Of a stretch of DNA of 64,000 nt, positions 42,929 to 52,401 are shown in pieces (the stretch's first letter is position 1; each line of letters starts with the position of its first letter). Source of the DNA: Brenneria rubrifaciens. Lineage in GTDB: Bacteria; Pseudomonadota; Gammaproteobacteria; Enterobacterales; Enterobacteriaceae. The position numbers and the translations under genes were made by a program. The stretch covers positions 1-64,000 of the forward strand of contig NZ_CP034035.1 of the NCBI RefSeq assembly GCF_005484945.1, read 5' to 3'. Below the pieces are notes generated by a model, which worked only from the letters and a program-made list of their open reading frames with translations, did no database searches and was not told the origin of the DNA.

Positions 42929-43796
42929 CACCTTAGGCCATCGGGCCTTACCGGTTGGTGTGGTGCTCGCCATCGCGGTGGCGTTCTGGTATCTGCTGGC
43001 CGTCGGGTTGAATGCCCAGGGCGCGATTGAACGCACGCTGGCCCCTGCGGGCGGCTGGGGCTGGCGCGATCTGCTCGATACCACGCTGAACATGGCGCGT
43101 CCGGTTCTGCCAGCGCCGCACCAGATTTTGGCGGATATCTGGGCCAGCCTGACCAAATGGCCGGTCACCTCCCCGCGCAATTTACTGTTGCACACCTGGG
43201 TCACCGCCAGCGCCGCGCTGACGGGGTTTGCGATGGGCGTGGTGTTCGGCCTGCTGTTGGCGATATGTATTGTGCATTCGCGTACGCTGGATAAAGCCCT
43301 GCTGCCGTGGATTGTGGCGTCACAAACGGTGCCGGTGCTGGCTATCGCGCCGATTGTGCTGGTGATTTTGGGCAGTCTTGGCGTTACCGGCCTGCTGCCG
43401 AAGGCCACCATCGCCATGTATCTCTGTTTCTTTCCGGTGACGATTGCCACCGTGCAGGGATTGCGCTCGCCGCAGAGGATGGAAATGGAGCTGGTGCATA
43501 CCTACGCCGCCAGTCGTATTGACACCTTCTGGATGGTGAGACTGCCGTCCGCTCTGCCTTATTTATTCCCGGCATTTCGGGTGGCGATAGCCAGCGGACT
43601 GGTGGGCACGATGGTGGCGGAACTGCCGACCGGGGCGCAGGCGGGATTAGGCGCGCGCCTGCTTACCGGTTCTTACTATGGCAACACCATTCAGATCTGG
43701 TCCGCCCTGGTGATGGCGTCGTTGCTGGGACTGCTGTTGACCGCGCTGGTCAGTGTGACGGAGTACGGCGTGATGAAACACCGTAAAGGGGGTTGA
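42918..43796 (+). CDS. ABC importer permease 1 (SsuC/ThiX-like)
   Basis: The 292-residue membrane protein has six hydrophobic helices and an EAA loop ELVHTYAASRIDTFWMVRLPSALP. It overlaps the ATPase gene at its start and is followed immediately by a second permease gene. Having two different permease genes suggests a heterodimeric translocator, which is less common in this class than one homodimer. Confidence 0.9.
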   Translation: MNIDTLGHRALPVGVVLAIAVAFWYLLAVGLNAQGAIERTLAPAGGWGWRDLLDTTLNMARPVLPAPHQILADIWASLTKWPVTSPRNLLLHTWVTASAALTGFAMGVVFGLLLAICIVHSRTLDKALLPWIVASQTVPVLAIAPIVLVILGSLGVTGLLPKATIAMYLCFFPVTIATVQGLRSPQRMEMELVHTYAASRIDTFWMVRLPSALPYLFPAFRVAIASGLVGTMVAELPTGAQAGLGARLLTGSYYGNTIQIWSALVMASLLGLLLTALVSVTEYGVMKHRKGG

Positions 43797-43798
43797 TA

Positions 43799-44899
43799 AT
43801 GGGTAAATCCGTTCCCGGCGGTATCGGCCTTATGATGGCGCTGATTGCCACGTTGTTGGGGCTGGGGCAGTGGCTTCCCGGTACGTTGGCGGGGGACGCC
43901 ACGCCCATGTTGGCGATTTTACTGTTGCTGCCGCTTGTGACGGTGCTGGCCATGCTGCCGTTATCATCACCGTGGTATCTGGCTTTGCTTATGGTACTGA
44001 TGGTGACGGCGGCCGGCCTGTTGCTCCTTCCCGACGTCATGGCGCAGGCCGATGCCTCATACTGGCTGGCTATTTTTGCGCTGGGGTTATTGGCTTGCCA
44101 CAGCGTACAGCGTCTGGCAGCGGTCAAGCGCCCTCAACTGCCTGCCGGCATGGTGGCGGCGCTGTTTGGCGTCTGGGTGATCTATTTCTGGCAGTTGCTG
44201 GTCACGGCGTTTGCCGTACCACAAGTGCTGCTGCCCGCGCCGCTTGATATCGTTCAGGCGCTGTATGAAAACGCCGGGCCGCTGAGCGGGGATTTTGTGC
44301 AGACGGTACTGAAATCGGTGCTGGTGGGGTATCTGCTGGGCAGCGGTGCGGGCATCGCCGTAGGGATACTGATCGATCGTCTGCCCTTTCTGCAACGCGG
44401 GTTGCTGCCGTTGGCCAACCTGACGAGCACTATCCCGCTGGTGGGCGTCGCGCCTATCGCGGTGATGTGGTTCGGTTTTGACTGGCCTTCGAAGGCGGCG
44501 GTAATTGTGCTGGTGACGTTTTTCCCCGCGCTGGTCAGTACGCTGGCCGGATTGCAGGCCAGCGGCAAGCTGGAGCGCGAACTGATGTATTGCTATGCCG
44601 CCACGCCGCGCAAGACGCTCTGGGTGTTACGTTTTCCGGCCGCATTACCCTTCATTTTTAATGCGTTGAAAGTGAATGCGACACTGGCGCTCATCAGTGC
44701 GATTGTCGCCGAGTTTTTTGGTTCTCCTACGTCCGGGTTGGGCTTTCGTATTTCGACAGAGGCGGCGCGCATGCATATGTCCACCGTATGGGCGGCGATT
44801 GTGGTGGCCTCCGTCGTTGGGTCGGTGTTTTACGCCCTGCTGGTGCAGTTGGAGAAGAAAATTAATTTCTGGCACCCTTCGGTTCGCGGGGAGTCATAG
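43799..44899 (+). CDS. ABC importer permease 2, N-terminally extended
   Basis: The 366-residue membrane protein has about four extra N-terminal hydrophobic segments (about residues 8-110) before a standard BPD_transp_1 domain whose coupling loop is ERELMYCYAATPRKTLWVLRFPAALP near residue 265. It follows permease 1 with 2 nt between stop and start, after GGGGG. The added N-terminal region has no function I recognise. Confidence 0.88.
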   Translation: MGKSVPGGIGLMMALIATLLGLGQWLPGTLAGDATPMLAILLLLPLVTVLAMLPLSSPWYLALLMVLMVTAAGLLLLPDVMAQADASYWLAIFALGLLACHSVQRLAAVKRPQLPAGMVAALFGVWVIYFWQLLVTAFAVPQVLLPAPLDIVQALYENAGPLSGDFVQTVLKSVLVGYLLGSGAGIAVGILIDRLPFLQRGLLPLANLTSTIPLVGVAPIAVMWFGFDWPSKAAVIVLVTFFPALVSTLAGLQASGKLERELMYCYAATPRKTLWVLRFPAALPFIFNALKVNATLALISAIVAEFFGSPTSGLGFRISTEAARMHMSTVWAAIVVASVVGSVFYALLVQLEKKINFWHPSVRGES

Positions 44900-44943
44900 G
44901 CCATTGGTCGTTGTGTGTTCCACTTTACCCCGAGGATATTCAG

Positions 44944-45957
44944 ATGAGAGATCGTTTCGCTTTTCGCAAATGCCTTATCGTGGCCGCCACAACGCTGGCG
45001 TTTTTCCTGACGACCGGCGTCTGGGCCGCCGAGAAAGTCACCTTGCAGCTTAAATGGCTGCCGCAGGCGCAGTTTGCCGGCTATTACGTCGCGCAGGCCA
45101 AAGGCTACTACAAAGATGCCGGTTTGGACGTGACCATCAAGCCTGGCGGCACGGACATTTCGCCGGTGCAGGTGATAGCCGGAAAATCGGCGGATGTGAT
45201 TGTGAACTGGATGCCGGATGCGCTGGCGGCGCGGGAATCGGGGGTGCCGTTGGTGAATATCGCCCAGATATTTGACCGTTCCGGCATGATGTTGACCTGC
45301 CGCAAATCAACCGGCATTAAAACACCGGCGGATTTTAAAGGGAAAACGCTGGGCGTCTGGTTCGGGGGCAACGAATATCCGTTTTTCAACTGGATGCACA
45401 AACTGGGCTACAAGCCGGATGTGGATATTAAAGTGTTGAAACAAGGCTTTAACGTTGATCCGCTGTTGCAGAATCAGGCCGCCTGCATTTCAACCATGAA
45501 CTACAACGAATACTGGCAGTTGATCGATGCAGGCATGAAGCAGGACGAACTGATCTCCTTCCCCTATGAAGATCAGGGTGTGTCGACGCTGGAAGATGGG
45601 TTATATGTGCTGGAATCAAGCCTGAACGATCCGGCCTTTGTCGCGAGAATGGCGAAGTTTCTGAAAGCGACCTATAAAGGCTGGGACGACGCGGTGAAAA
45701 ACCCGGCGGAAGCGGCCGACATCATCGTGAATGAAGATATGTCCGGTTCCGCTACGGTAGAGGTGCAACAGCGGCAAATGGAGAATGTCGCCAAGCTGAT
45801 TACCAATGCCAACACGCCGAAAATGGGCTATCTCGATCCTGCGGCTTACCGCCGTACGGTGGATGTGCTGTTGAACGGCGGCGATGCCTCGGTGATCAAA
45901 AAAGATCCTGGTGACAGCGCCATGACCCACGTTGTCTGGGAGGCGGCGTCGAAATAA
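44944..45957 (+). CDS. NMT1/ThiY-type substrate-binding protein
   Basis: The 337-residue periplasmic protein has a signal peptide ending GVWAAEK near residue 31 and the NMT1 family start LKWLPQAQFAGYYVAQAKGYY. Relatives bind pyrimidines (HMP, formylaminopyrimidine), riboflavin or other small ring compounds. It closes the four-gene importer operon. The GCCISTMNY-like cysteine region (QNQAACISTMNYNEYW) is typical of the ThiY subgroup. Substrate is not determined; a pyrimidine would fit with the aminotransferase and the YdfG-like SDR nearby. Confidence 0.88.
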   Translation: MRDRFAFRKCLIVAATTLAFFLTTGVWAAEKVTLQLKWLPQAQFAGYYVAQAKGYYKDAGLDVTIKPGGTDISPVQVIAGKSADVIVNWMPDALAARESGVPLVNIAQIFDRSGMMLTCRKSTGIKTPADFKGKTLGVWFGGNEYPFFNWMHKLGYKPDVDIKVLKQGFNVDPLLQNQAACISTMNYNEYWQLIDAGMKQDELISFPYEDQGVSTLEDGLYVLESSLNDPAFVARMAKFLKATYKGWDDAVKNPAEAADIIVNEDMSGSATVEVQQRQMENVAKLITNANTPKMGYLDPAAYRRTVDVLLNGGDASVIKKDPGDSAMTHVVWEAASK

Positions 45958-45979
45958 TCAAATAATCACGTTTTCCGAG

Positions 45980-46008
45980 AAGCCCGTAAATCTGTGGTTT
46001 ACGGGCTT
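45980..46008 (+). terminator. Intrinsic terminator of the ABC importer operon
   Basis: AAGCCCGTAAA / TTTACGGGCTT is a perfect 11-bp stem with a 7-nt loop and a short T run, 22 nt after the binding-protein stop. Confidence 0.85.
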
Positions 46009-46221
46009 TCCGCTTGTTGAATAAAGGGGGGATCTGGGTACGGTATTCGATGGGGGGCGTTGAACATAGCTGTCGCTTTCAGGAAATTACCGCTAATTAA
46101 CATCATAAAAGAGGTTAATTAATCTGTTTTGTGGATTAAATTCAATTTATTGATAGTTATCGTGTTGCAATAACAGTGTTGCCTCAAGATCCCAACCAAA
46201 ACTTTCAGAACAAATGAAAAA

Positions 46222-46312
46222 TCTGCGCAACTTCTTGCTCACTTTCCAGCATAAATCACTTTTTGCGCAATGGATGCCGTTGATCTGCGCAGTCTGCGCA
46301 ACTTTTTGCTCA
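46222..46312 (+). promoter_or_regulatory. TGCGCA cluster upstream of hcp-1, candidate enhancer-binding sites
   Basis: TCTGCGCAACTTCTTGCTCA at 46222-46241 recurs as TCTGCGCAACTTTTTGCTCA at 46293-46312, with two more TGCGCA cores between (46264-46270 and 46286-46291 approx.). The cluster lies 60-150 nt upstream of the sigma-54 promoter, where an enhancer-binding activator would bind. The same block precedes hcp-2. Confidence 0.55.
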
Positions 46313-46372
46313 AATTTGACTTAGGCAAAATCTGGTTTAGGTAAATTCTGTTTAAAAACAATGGAATAAAGT

Positions 46373-46389
46373 TTGGCATGGTCTTTGCC
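46373..46389 (+). promoter_or_regulatory. Sigma-54 promoter of hcp-1
   Basis: TTGGCATGGTCTTTGCC matches the -24/-12 consensus (TGGCAC, 5 nt, TTGC) with one mismatch. It lies 50 nt before the hcp start. Sigma-54 control of hcp operons through VasH is established in several T6SS-carrying genera. Confidence 0.8.
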
Positions 46390-46438
46390 CTGTGAACAGT
46401 GAAGTCAAACACCTGTTCAATCAACAAGGAGCAAGACC

Positions 46439-46957
46439 ATGCCAACCCCATGCTATATCAGCATCGAAGGAAAAACCCAGGGCAATATCACCGCCGGCGC
46501 CTTCACTTCCGACTCTGTCGGCAACATCTACGTGCAGGGCCACGAAGACGAAATGCTGGTGCAGGAATTCAAACACGTGGTGACCGTCCCCACCGACCCG
46601 CAGTCCGGTCAGCCTTCCGGCCAGCGCGTCCACAAACCCTTCAAATTCACCGTCGCGCTGAACAAGGCGGTGCCGTTGATGTACAACTCCCTGGCCTCCG
46701 GCGAAATGCTGCCGACCGTCACCCTGAAGTGGTATCGCACCTCTGTCGAAGGCAAACAGGAGCACTTCTTCTCCACCATCCTGACCGACGCCACCATCGT
46801 GGACATCGACTGCCAGATGCCGCACTGCCAGGACCCGTCCAAGCTGGACTACACCCAGTTGATTGAGGTGTCGCTGGCGTACCGCAAAATCGACTGGGAG
46901 CACACGGTGGCCGGCACGTCCGGCTCCGATGACTGGCGCGCGCCGGTCGAAGCGTAA
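46439..46957 (+). CDS. hcp: T6SS tube protein Hcp, copy 1
   Basis: The 172-residue Hcp1-type protein forms the hexameric inner tube of the type VI secretion system and is secreted with its cargo. Family motifs are visible: YISIEGKTQGNITAGAF, the VQEFKHVVTVPTDPQSGQ strand region and a C-terminal DDWRAPVEA tail. The protein is identical to copy 2 at 54727. It starts after AGGAGC. A terminator hairpin at 46968-46991 separates it from vgrG-1. No structural tss genes are in the window, so this is an auxiliary module. Confidence 0.97.
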   Translation: MPTPCYISIEGKTQGNITAGAFTSDSVGNIYVQGHEDEMLVQEFKHVVTVPTDPQSGQPSGQRVHKPFKFTVALNKAVPLMYNSLASGEMLPTVTLKWYRTSVEGKQEHFFSTILTDATIVDIDCQMPHCQDPSKLDYTQLIEVSLAYRKIDWEHTVAGTSGSDDWRAPVEA

Positions 46958-46967
46958 TCCTTCCTTA

Positions 46968-46991
46968 ACCCGGCCAGCGTGCCGGGTTTTT
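46968..46991 (+). terminator. Hairpin after hcp-1
   Basis: ACCCGGC / GCCGGGT with a 6-nt loop followed by TTTT. It likely sets higher hcp than vgrG expression. The same hairpin follows hcp-2. Confidence 0.75.
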
Positions 46992-47047
46992 GCATTGAGG
47001 CATGGCCCGGGCCATGCCTGAGTGCGGATACAGTATCAGGAGGACGT

Positions 47048-49078
47048 GTGGCAAACAGTACAGGATTACAGTTCACGGTGAAGGTCGGCGCGTTGCCTGC
47101 ATCGATTTTTGCGGTGGTGGATTTTCGGCTCAGCGAGGCGCTTAACCAGCCGTTTGTACTGTCGCTGAATCTGGCCAGCCCGTTGCCGGGGATTGATTTT
47201 GGCGATGTCCTTGACCAGCCGTGCGAATTGCTGGTGTGGTACGAAGGCGAACTGCGCCGCCGGGTGAGCGGCATCGTGAGCGCCTTTGCCCAGGGCGACA
47301 CCGGTTTTCGTCGCACGCGTTATCAGGCGGAGGTGCGTCCGGCGTTGTGGCGGCTGGGGCTGCGTACCAACACCCGTATCTTTCAGGCGCAGAAGCCGGA
47401 GGGCATTATCGGCACATTGCTGGAAGAAGCGGGTATCACCGATTACGCCTTTGCGCTGCGTCACGACCACGCAGTACGCGAATACTGCGTACAGTATCGC
47501 GAAAGCGACCTGGCGTTTGTCACCCGACTGGCGGCGGAAGAGGGGATGTACTTCTTCCACGAGTTTGAAGAGGGCAAGCACCGGGTGGTGTTTGCCGACG
47601 ACGCCGGGGCGCTGAGCAAAGGCCCTGAATTGTTCTTTAATCTCGCCACTCAGGGGCTGAGCGAGGGGGAATATGTGCGCCGTTTCCGCTACGCGGAGCA
47701 GGTGAGCACGGCAGAGGTCGCCCTCAAGGACTACAGCTTCAAGACCCCGGCCTATGGTCTGCTGCACAGCAAGATGAGCGGTGCGCTGGAGCATCAGCGC
47801 GACACCTACCAGCACTACGACTATCCGGGGCGTTTCAAGCAAGACCCGAGCGGCAAGGCCTTTACCGGCTACCGGCTGGATGCGTTACGCGCCGGGGCGA
47901 TGACCGGCTCAGGCGAATCCAATGCGCCCACGCTGATGCCGGGCAGCAGCTTCACGCTCACCGAGCACCCCAATCCGGCCCTCAACAGCGGCTGGCAACT
48001 GGTCGCCATCACCCACAGCGGGCAGCAGCCGCAGGCGCTGGAAGAGGAGAGCGGGGGCGAGCCGACCACCTACAGCAACAGTTTTGAGGTCATCAGCGCC
48101 AAAACCACCTGGCGTGCCGACCTGCCGTACAAACCGATGGTGGACGGTCCGCAGATTGCGACGGTGGTGGGGCCGGCAGGGGAAGAAATCTACTGCGACG
48201 AATACGGGCGGGTGAAGCTGCAATTTCCGTGGGACAGGTATGGGGCGAACGACGACCAGAGTTCGTGCTGGGTGCGGGTAAGTCAGGGCTGGGCGGGCGG
48301 CCAGTACGGTCTGATAGCGATACCGCGCATCGGGCATGAGGTGATAGTGAGCTTTCTTGAGGGCGACCCGGACCAGCCGATCGTCACCGGCAGAACCTTT
48401 CATGCGACTAATCCGTCACCGTATGAACTGCCGTTGCATAAAACGCGGATGACCATCAAAAGTAAAACGCACAAAGGTGGCGGGTTTAACGAACTGCGCT
48501 TTGAAGATGCCGCAGACAACGAAGAAATTTTTATTCATGCGCAAAAAGATCAAAATATTCAGGTCAATCATGATGAGACGCTTTCTATCGGCAACGATCA
48601 GCGGATCGCCGTGGCGCGTGATCGCTCCACCCATATCGGTCAGGATGAAGCCAATACGGTTGGTCGTGATCGCAAAGAGCATATCCGCCAGGATGTTTTC
48701 GTCACCATTGACCGCAACGAGGTACGCAATATCGGCAATACGCTGAAGGAAGATATTACCGCCAGCCATCTCGTCACGATTGGCGAACATGAAAAAGTGA
48801 TCATTGAAGGCATGCAGTCCATTGAGGCCAGAAGCGGTCAGCGACTGCTGACGACCGAATATGTCCTGCAAGGCACCGACCGTATCTTAATCCGCGGTCC
48901 GGCTGGCAAGATCCTGCTTGATGGCAGTGGTATTACGCTGGATGCACCGAATATTCAACTGAAAGGAAATGTCAGCATTCTTTCCCCTTCTGGCGACCAG
49001 ATACAGGCCATTGAAGCCGCCATCAATCAGGGTTCACCGCTGGTCGAAGAGTGCCCTCTCAAAGAGGGTAAAGAATGA
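47048..49078 (+). CDS. vgrG: T6SS spike protein VgrG, copy 1
   Basis: The 676-residue VgrG (TssI) forms the trimeric puncturing tip. It has the gp27-like N-terminal part (FSLNLAS-type start, [37 protein letters not shown]) and the gp5-like OB/beta region ([36 protein letters not shown]), then a beta-helix tail with many His-Ile-Gly-like repeats (DUF2345). The start is GTG 47048 after AGGAGG. Its stop overlaps the DUF4123 start. A 188-nt block is nearly identical to vgrG-2 while the flanks are diverged; the C-terminal 210 residues are different, as expected for cargo specificity. Confidence 0.96.
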   Translation: MANSTGLQFTVKVGALPASIFAVVDFRLSEALNQPFVLSLNLASPLPGIDFGDVLDQPCELLVWYEGELRRRVSGIVSAFAQGDTGFRRTRYQAEVRPALWRLGLRTNTRIFQAQKPEGIIGTLLEEAGITDYAFALRHDHAVREYCVQYRESDLAFVTRLAAEEGMYFFHEFEEGKHRVVFADDAGALSKGPELFFNLATQGLSEGEYVRRFRYAEQVSTAEVALKDYSFKTPAYGLLHSKMSGALEHQRDTYQHYDYPGRFKQDPSGKAFTGYRLDALRAGAMTGSGESNAPTLMPGSSFTLTEHPNPALNSGWQLVAITHSGQQPQALEEESGGEPTTYSNSFEVISAKTTWRADLPYKPMVDGPQIATVVGPAGEEIYCDEYGRVKLQFPWDRYGANDDQSSCWVRVSQGWAGGQYGLIAIPRIGHEVIVSFLEGDPDQPIVTGRTFHATNPSPYELPLHKTRMTIKSKTHKGGGFNELRFEDAADNEEIFIHAQKDQNIQVNHDETLSIGNDQRIAVARDRSTHIGQDEANTVGRDRKEHIRQDVFVTIDRNEVRNIGNTLKEDITASHLVTIGEHEKVIIEGMQSIEARSGQRLLTTEYVLQGTDRILIRGPAGKILLDGSGITLDAPNIQLKGNVSILSPSGDQIQAIEAAINQGSPLVEECPLKEGKE

Positions 49079-49653
49079 GCTTCTATCAACAACTGGATAA
49101 AGCAGGGTTACCGACCCGCAATAACCGTACTCACCTTTATGTGCTGACTGAAACAAGGGCCGAGCGAAACCTGTTGGCACGGCTGGAGTTTCACGAGGTT
49201 GTCCATTATCCGTTATGGCATCTGGATACGCAGGCAGGGCTTGAACCCTATACGCCGTGGCTCTGTGTACCAGAGCCTGACAGTGACTTTGATCTGTGGC
49301 TGGGCAAGGCCTATGAAACGATGCCCATGATTGTGATATTTGCCCGCATGCCACCGGATGCAGTCCGGCGACACCTGAGGCATTTTAGTAAGTTTGTGGA
49401 AGGTACTCGACGTTTTTTTCTGCGCCTGGGCACCCCGTCAGCCCTGCAACTTTATATCGCATCCATTGCCCATTTGCCTTCCGCCGTCTCACATTTTTTC
49501 GCTGATGGCGAGATTGAAGAGATGTACTTTCACGATCCACAGGCATCGTTGTCACGGCGCGTACAACCGCTGTTTGAGCAACAGCGCCATGAAGAGGCAG
49601 AGTGCGATGGGTGCCTGGTCTGGCTTGACCTTCCCGTTGACCAGGAGGCCTGA
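49075..49653 (+). CDS. DUF4123-domain T6SS adaptor (Tap/TEC)
   Basis: The 192-residue protein has the DUF4123 fold pattern ([58 protein letters not shown]). DUF4123 proteins hold an effector and bring it to a matching VgrG. It overlaps the vgrG-1 stop (ATGA) and ends with a one-base overlap with the next gene, so the module is translationally coupled. Confidence 0.85.
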   Translation: MSFYQQLDKAGLPTRNNRTHLYVLTETRAERNLLARLEFHEVVHYPLWHLDTQAGLEPYTPWLCVPEPDSDFDLWLGKAYETMPMIVIFARMPPDAVRRHLRHFSKFVEGTRRFFLRLGTPSALQLYIASIAHLPSAVSHFFADGEIEEMYFHDPQASLSRRVQPLFEQQRHEEAECDGCLVWLDLPVDQEA

Positions 49654-50501
49654 TGGCGCTGAATCCTATCAATCTCGACGTCATGGCGCGCCTTGCAAGA
49701 AAGCAGGCGGATCATCGGTTGTCACGCTACTTGTGCAATACGCTGGCCCCCCTGTTACCCAGGTTGCCCAGCACGCCGCAATGTATGCCTGCGTTTGTGG
49801 AGGCCGCCGGTAAAGAAGCGATAGCGGTTGGATACAGCGACGGGCGACGATACAGCACGCACGTTACCCTGAGTTTGCTGCTTGGCCTGGGGTGGCAGAA
49901 TGATATTCACCATGCCACCCTAAACCCGATTCTGACGGCGGCAGGGCTCCCTGAACCAACCCGGCTGAATTTGGCGATTAACACGGCCATTACGCTACGC
50001 CAGCAGACTGAACGCGTTATGCCACAGGCGCATCAGATTTTTATCACGCTATTGTCGATCAATCCTGGCGCATTGCAGGCTGAAAACATCTGGCGCGCCT
50101 TCGAGCAATCCGCATCGCGGTACGGCATTAATACGCCTCAGCGCATACAGACATTGTTTGAAACCTATGAAACGGATGCGCTGCATCAGCTTAAATTGCC
50201 TCCTGTCAGGCGGCAGCAGTATTCAGCTTATGAGCTGCTTGGCATGCGTCATATGACTGGACGAATACGCCTGCCCAGTGATGATTTGCAGCACCTGCAA
50301 CTGAACCAGCTTCTTTGCCTGGGCCACCATGTGTTACTGGCGCTGAGCTTTGGCCGTTTCTTTTACTGCAATCCCTTATTCACCGTCTTGCATGACGGGC
50401 TGTATCAGAAAACGGACCCGCGCCAGATTTGTCATTTCTTATTGCAATTTCTGCGGCAACATCGGCGTGCTCTCATGGAGGAAGCACCTAATGACGACTG
50501 A
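49653..50501 (+). CDS. Uncharacterised T6SS module protein
   Basis: The 282-residue protein matches no family I can name. It is largely helical, with no signal peptide. It lies between the DUF4123 adaptor and the nuclease-like effector, coupled to both by short overlaps (stop of the adaptor; 11 nt with the effector). It may be a second adaptor, an effector partner or a co-effector. Residues 195-245 (HMTGRIRLPSDDLQHLQLNQLLCLGHHVLLALSFGRFF region) are moderately hydrophobic. Confidence 0.7.
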   Translation: MALNPINLDVMARLARKQADHRLSRYLCNTLAPLLPRLPSTPQCMPAFVEAAGKEAIAVGYSDGRRYSTHVTLSLLLGLGWQNDIHHATLNPILTAAGLPEPTRLNLAINTAITLRQQTERVMPQAHQIFITLLSINPGALQAENIWRAFEQSASRYGINTPQRIQTLFETYETDALHQLKLPPVRRQQYSAYELLGMRHMTGRIRLPSDDLQHLQLNQLLCLGHHVLLALSFGRFFYCNPLFTVLHDGLYQKTDPRQICHFLLQFLRQHRRALMEEAPNDD

Positions 50502-52395
50502 CGCCCTCAGCGCCAGCTATGAACAACTGTTTCAGGATGCGATGGAGGGGAAGGTGCCCAGCCCGGCATCGATTTGCACGGATTGCGCCGGACTCGGCGT
50601 ACCGTTCTCCCTCAACGGCAGCGACGGACCCCGGGAGGCCGATCAATGGCTGGGGATCCCCTCTCACGATGATGCCGCCACGCCGGACTGGTTCACCCAG
50701 AATCCCTGGATCACCGACCGCGTCGAAAACTTCCGTAATACCTACTTGCAGCGAGTGATCCATCAGTTGGGGGAGATGTACGGAGATGCCTACCTTGCCG
50801 AATTCCATGCTTTTCAGGCTGCGCAGGGCCTGGTATTCCACTGCCTGGAAGACGACATGGAAACGGAAACCCACGTTACACCCGCCTTTCTGATGGAAGT
50901 AGCTCACGGAGACATAACTAAACTTCCCACCATTTCCTGTAACCAGACTAATTGTGTCTTTCTGGGGAGCCGCATCTACTTCTGGACGTTTACGTCTGCC
51001 CGTTATCACGAAGAGCCACTAATTGGCCCACATGGGCAACGCGCCAGCAGGCACAAATTCGAATGGACGGTTTCCGGTCTGTTCGATCCACGACAAGCTG
51101 CACAGGCGCTGGACCGCCACTATCGGCAGGCTAAAACGCTGCACAAACTCTGGACACGCGTACTCGCTGTCGCAGAAGCAGGATTCGGCGTCTTGTCCAT
51201 TATTCCTGCCGTCGGCGTAGCCCGAGGGCTTTTTGGTATTTACAAGGGGGTCAGATATACGTTTGCGGCTATTGATATTGCCATTGCCGGCAACGCCATT
51301 GCCAATGGCAGCACGACACTGATCACTGGCGAAGGAATAGACCACGGCGAAGCCCTCTTTGAAAACCTGGGTAAATTGTACGATCCGAAGGACGGCGAAG
51401 AGCGTGGCCGTCAGGTCTTTATGTTAATCAATCTGGCCATGCTGACCCCCTTCGCACTGGGCGGAGCCCGTTGGGTTTTGCGCAAGATCCGGGGGGATGT
51501 GCCTGTCAGCGCCCGCTTCGACACCGACGCAATCAGTGAAGAAGAGCGCCGCAGACTGGGAGGACACACAAGCGGTGAGCCGTTGGCGATTGAACTGCAT
51601 GGCAGCAGACAGGCGGAACGTCATGATGACACGGGTAATGTCGAATGGCGCGACAGACCCTCGCTGGATACCAACAGCAGCCAGGTGGCGCTGACCACGG
51701 CGACGGGTAAGGCCAATTACTCGGTCATGAGTAATACGCTACGCAGTCGTCTGACGATGCTGATTATCCAGCGTGGCGGCAGCCTGAAAGTGATAGGACG
51801 CATCTGTAAAGTGGTGGGTGATGCGGGTGAAGAGGCGCTGGCAGCCAGCATGGTAGAAAAATGGGGCGTCAATCCCCAGCGTATTCTTGGTTACAGTAAT
51901 AAAGCGGGTGTGCCAAATCGGTTCGGGCTGACGAACAAGAGCGGCCACGGCCTGGATATGCTGGTCTGGGTACCGCCGCCGCCCTCACTGACCGTGCGGG
52001 CGCCCACAACTAACGCCATGCGTCACGGGATGGAGGGTGCAAACGGTACTCCCGCGCCGACACAGACGCTAAACTTCACGGAAGACACGCTGCTGGTGAT
52101 TGAAACCAAAGCCACATTGGGTGGGACGAAGACGCCGGGATTTAATAGCACACAGGGAACAGGGGCAGACAAAGTTGCTGATATTCAATTGAAAATCAGA
52201 AGTAAAGTGCAAGGATGGAAGGAAGATAAAATGTTAGAAGTAGATCCGAACATGCAAGACAAGCTGGATGCAATCAATGATGCAGTCAAGTTAGGAAATA
52301 TCAAGCACTTGCATGCGCAGATATTCTTTGACAGCCAAGGTCAATTGAATTCTCTGGTTGGTTCAGGGTCTGGAATTCAACTTAATATTTGGTAG
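50491..52395 (+). CDS. Putative T6SS nuclease effector, PD-(D/E)XK-like C-terminus
   Basis: The 634-residue protein has a large N-terminal region with two hydrophobic stretches (about residues 225-300: VLSIIPAVGVARGLFGIYKG, IDIAIAGNAIA) and a Cys pair near 30. The C-terminal part holds a restriction-endonuclease-like signature: a helix with GEEALAASMVEKWG near 450, GHGLDMLVW with Asp489, then LVIETKA with Glu538 and Lys540. That D...E-x-K set is the PD-(D/E)XK nuclease core. Start ATG 50491 after GGAGG; the frame upstream to 50350 belongs to the preceding gene. The last part (52150-52395) is clearly more AT-rich. An adjacent 304-residue gene is the probable immunity protein. Confidence 0.75.
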   Translation: MTTDALSASYEQLFQDAMEGKVPSPASICTDCAGLGVPFSLNGSDGPREADQWLGIPSHDDAATPDWFTQNPWITDRVENFRNTYLQRVIHQLGEMYGDAYLAEFHAFQAAQGLVFHCLEDDMETETHVTPAFLMEVAHGDITKLPTISCNQTNCVFLGSRIYFWTFTSARYHEEPLIGPHGQRASRHKFEWTVSGLFDPRQAAQALDRHYRQAKTLHKLWTRVLAVAEAGFGVLSIIPAVGVARGLFGIYKGVRYTFAAIDIAIAGNAIANGSTTLITGEGIDHGEALFENLGKLYDPKDGEERGRQVFMLINLAMLTPFALGGARWVLRKIRGDVPVSARFDTDAISEEERRRLGGHTSGEPLAIELHGSRQAERHDDTGNVEWRDRPSLDTNSSQVALTTATGKANYSVMSNTLRSRLTMLIIQRGGSLKVIGRICKVVGDAGEEALAASMVEKWGVNPQRILGYSNKAGVPNRFGLTNKSGHGLDMLVWVPPPPSLTVRAPTTNAMRHGMEGANGTPAPTQTLNFTEDTLLVIETKATLGGTKTPGFNSTQGTGADKVADIQLKIRSKVQGWKEDKMLEVDPNMQDKLDAINDAVKLGNIKHLHAQIFFDSQGQLNSLVGSGSGIQLNIW

Positions 52396-52401
52396 AGAAA
52401 A

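Larger units (their letters stand above)
46194..46991. repeat. hcp duplication, copy A (direct repeat)
   Basis: This segment repeats at 54482-55279 (offset 8288) with only about five substitutions seen, including the leader, hcp and the terminator hairpin. It covers the sigma-54 promoter and upstream TGCGCA cluster. Confidence 0.95.

Noticed and set aside
46222..46312. Repeated 20-mers as a possible CRISPR array
   Set aside because: Only two full copies with unequal spacing, and they lie upstream of a promoter; no cas genes are present.
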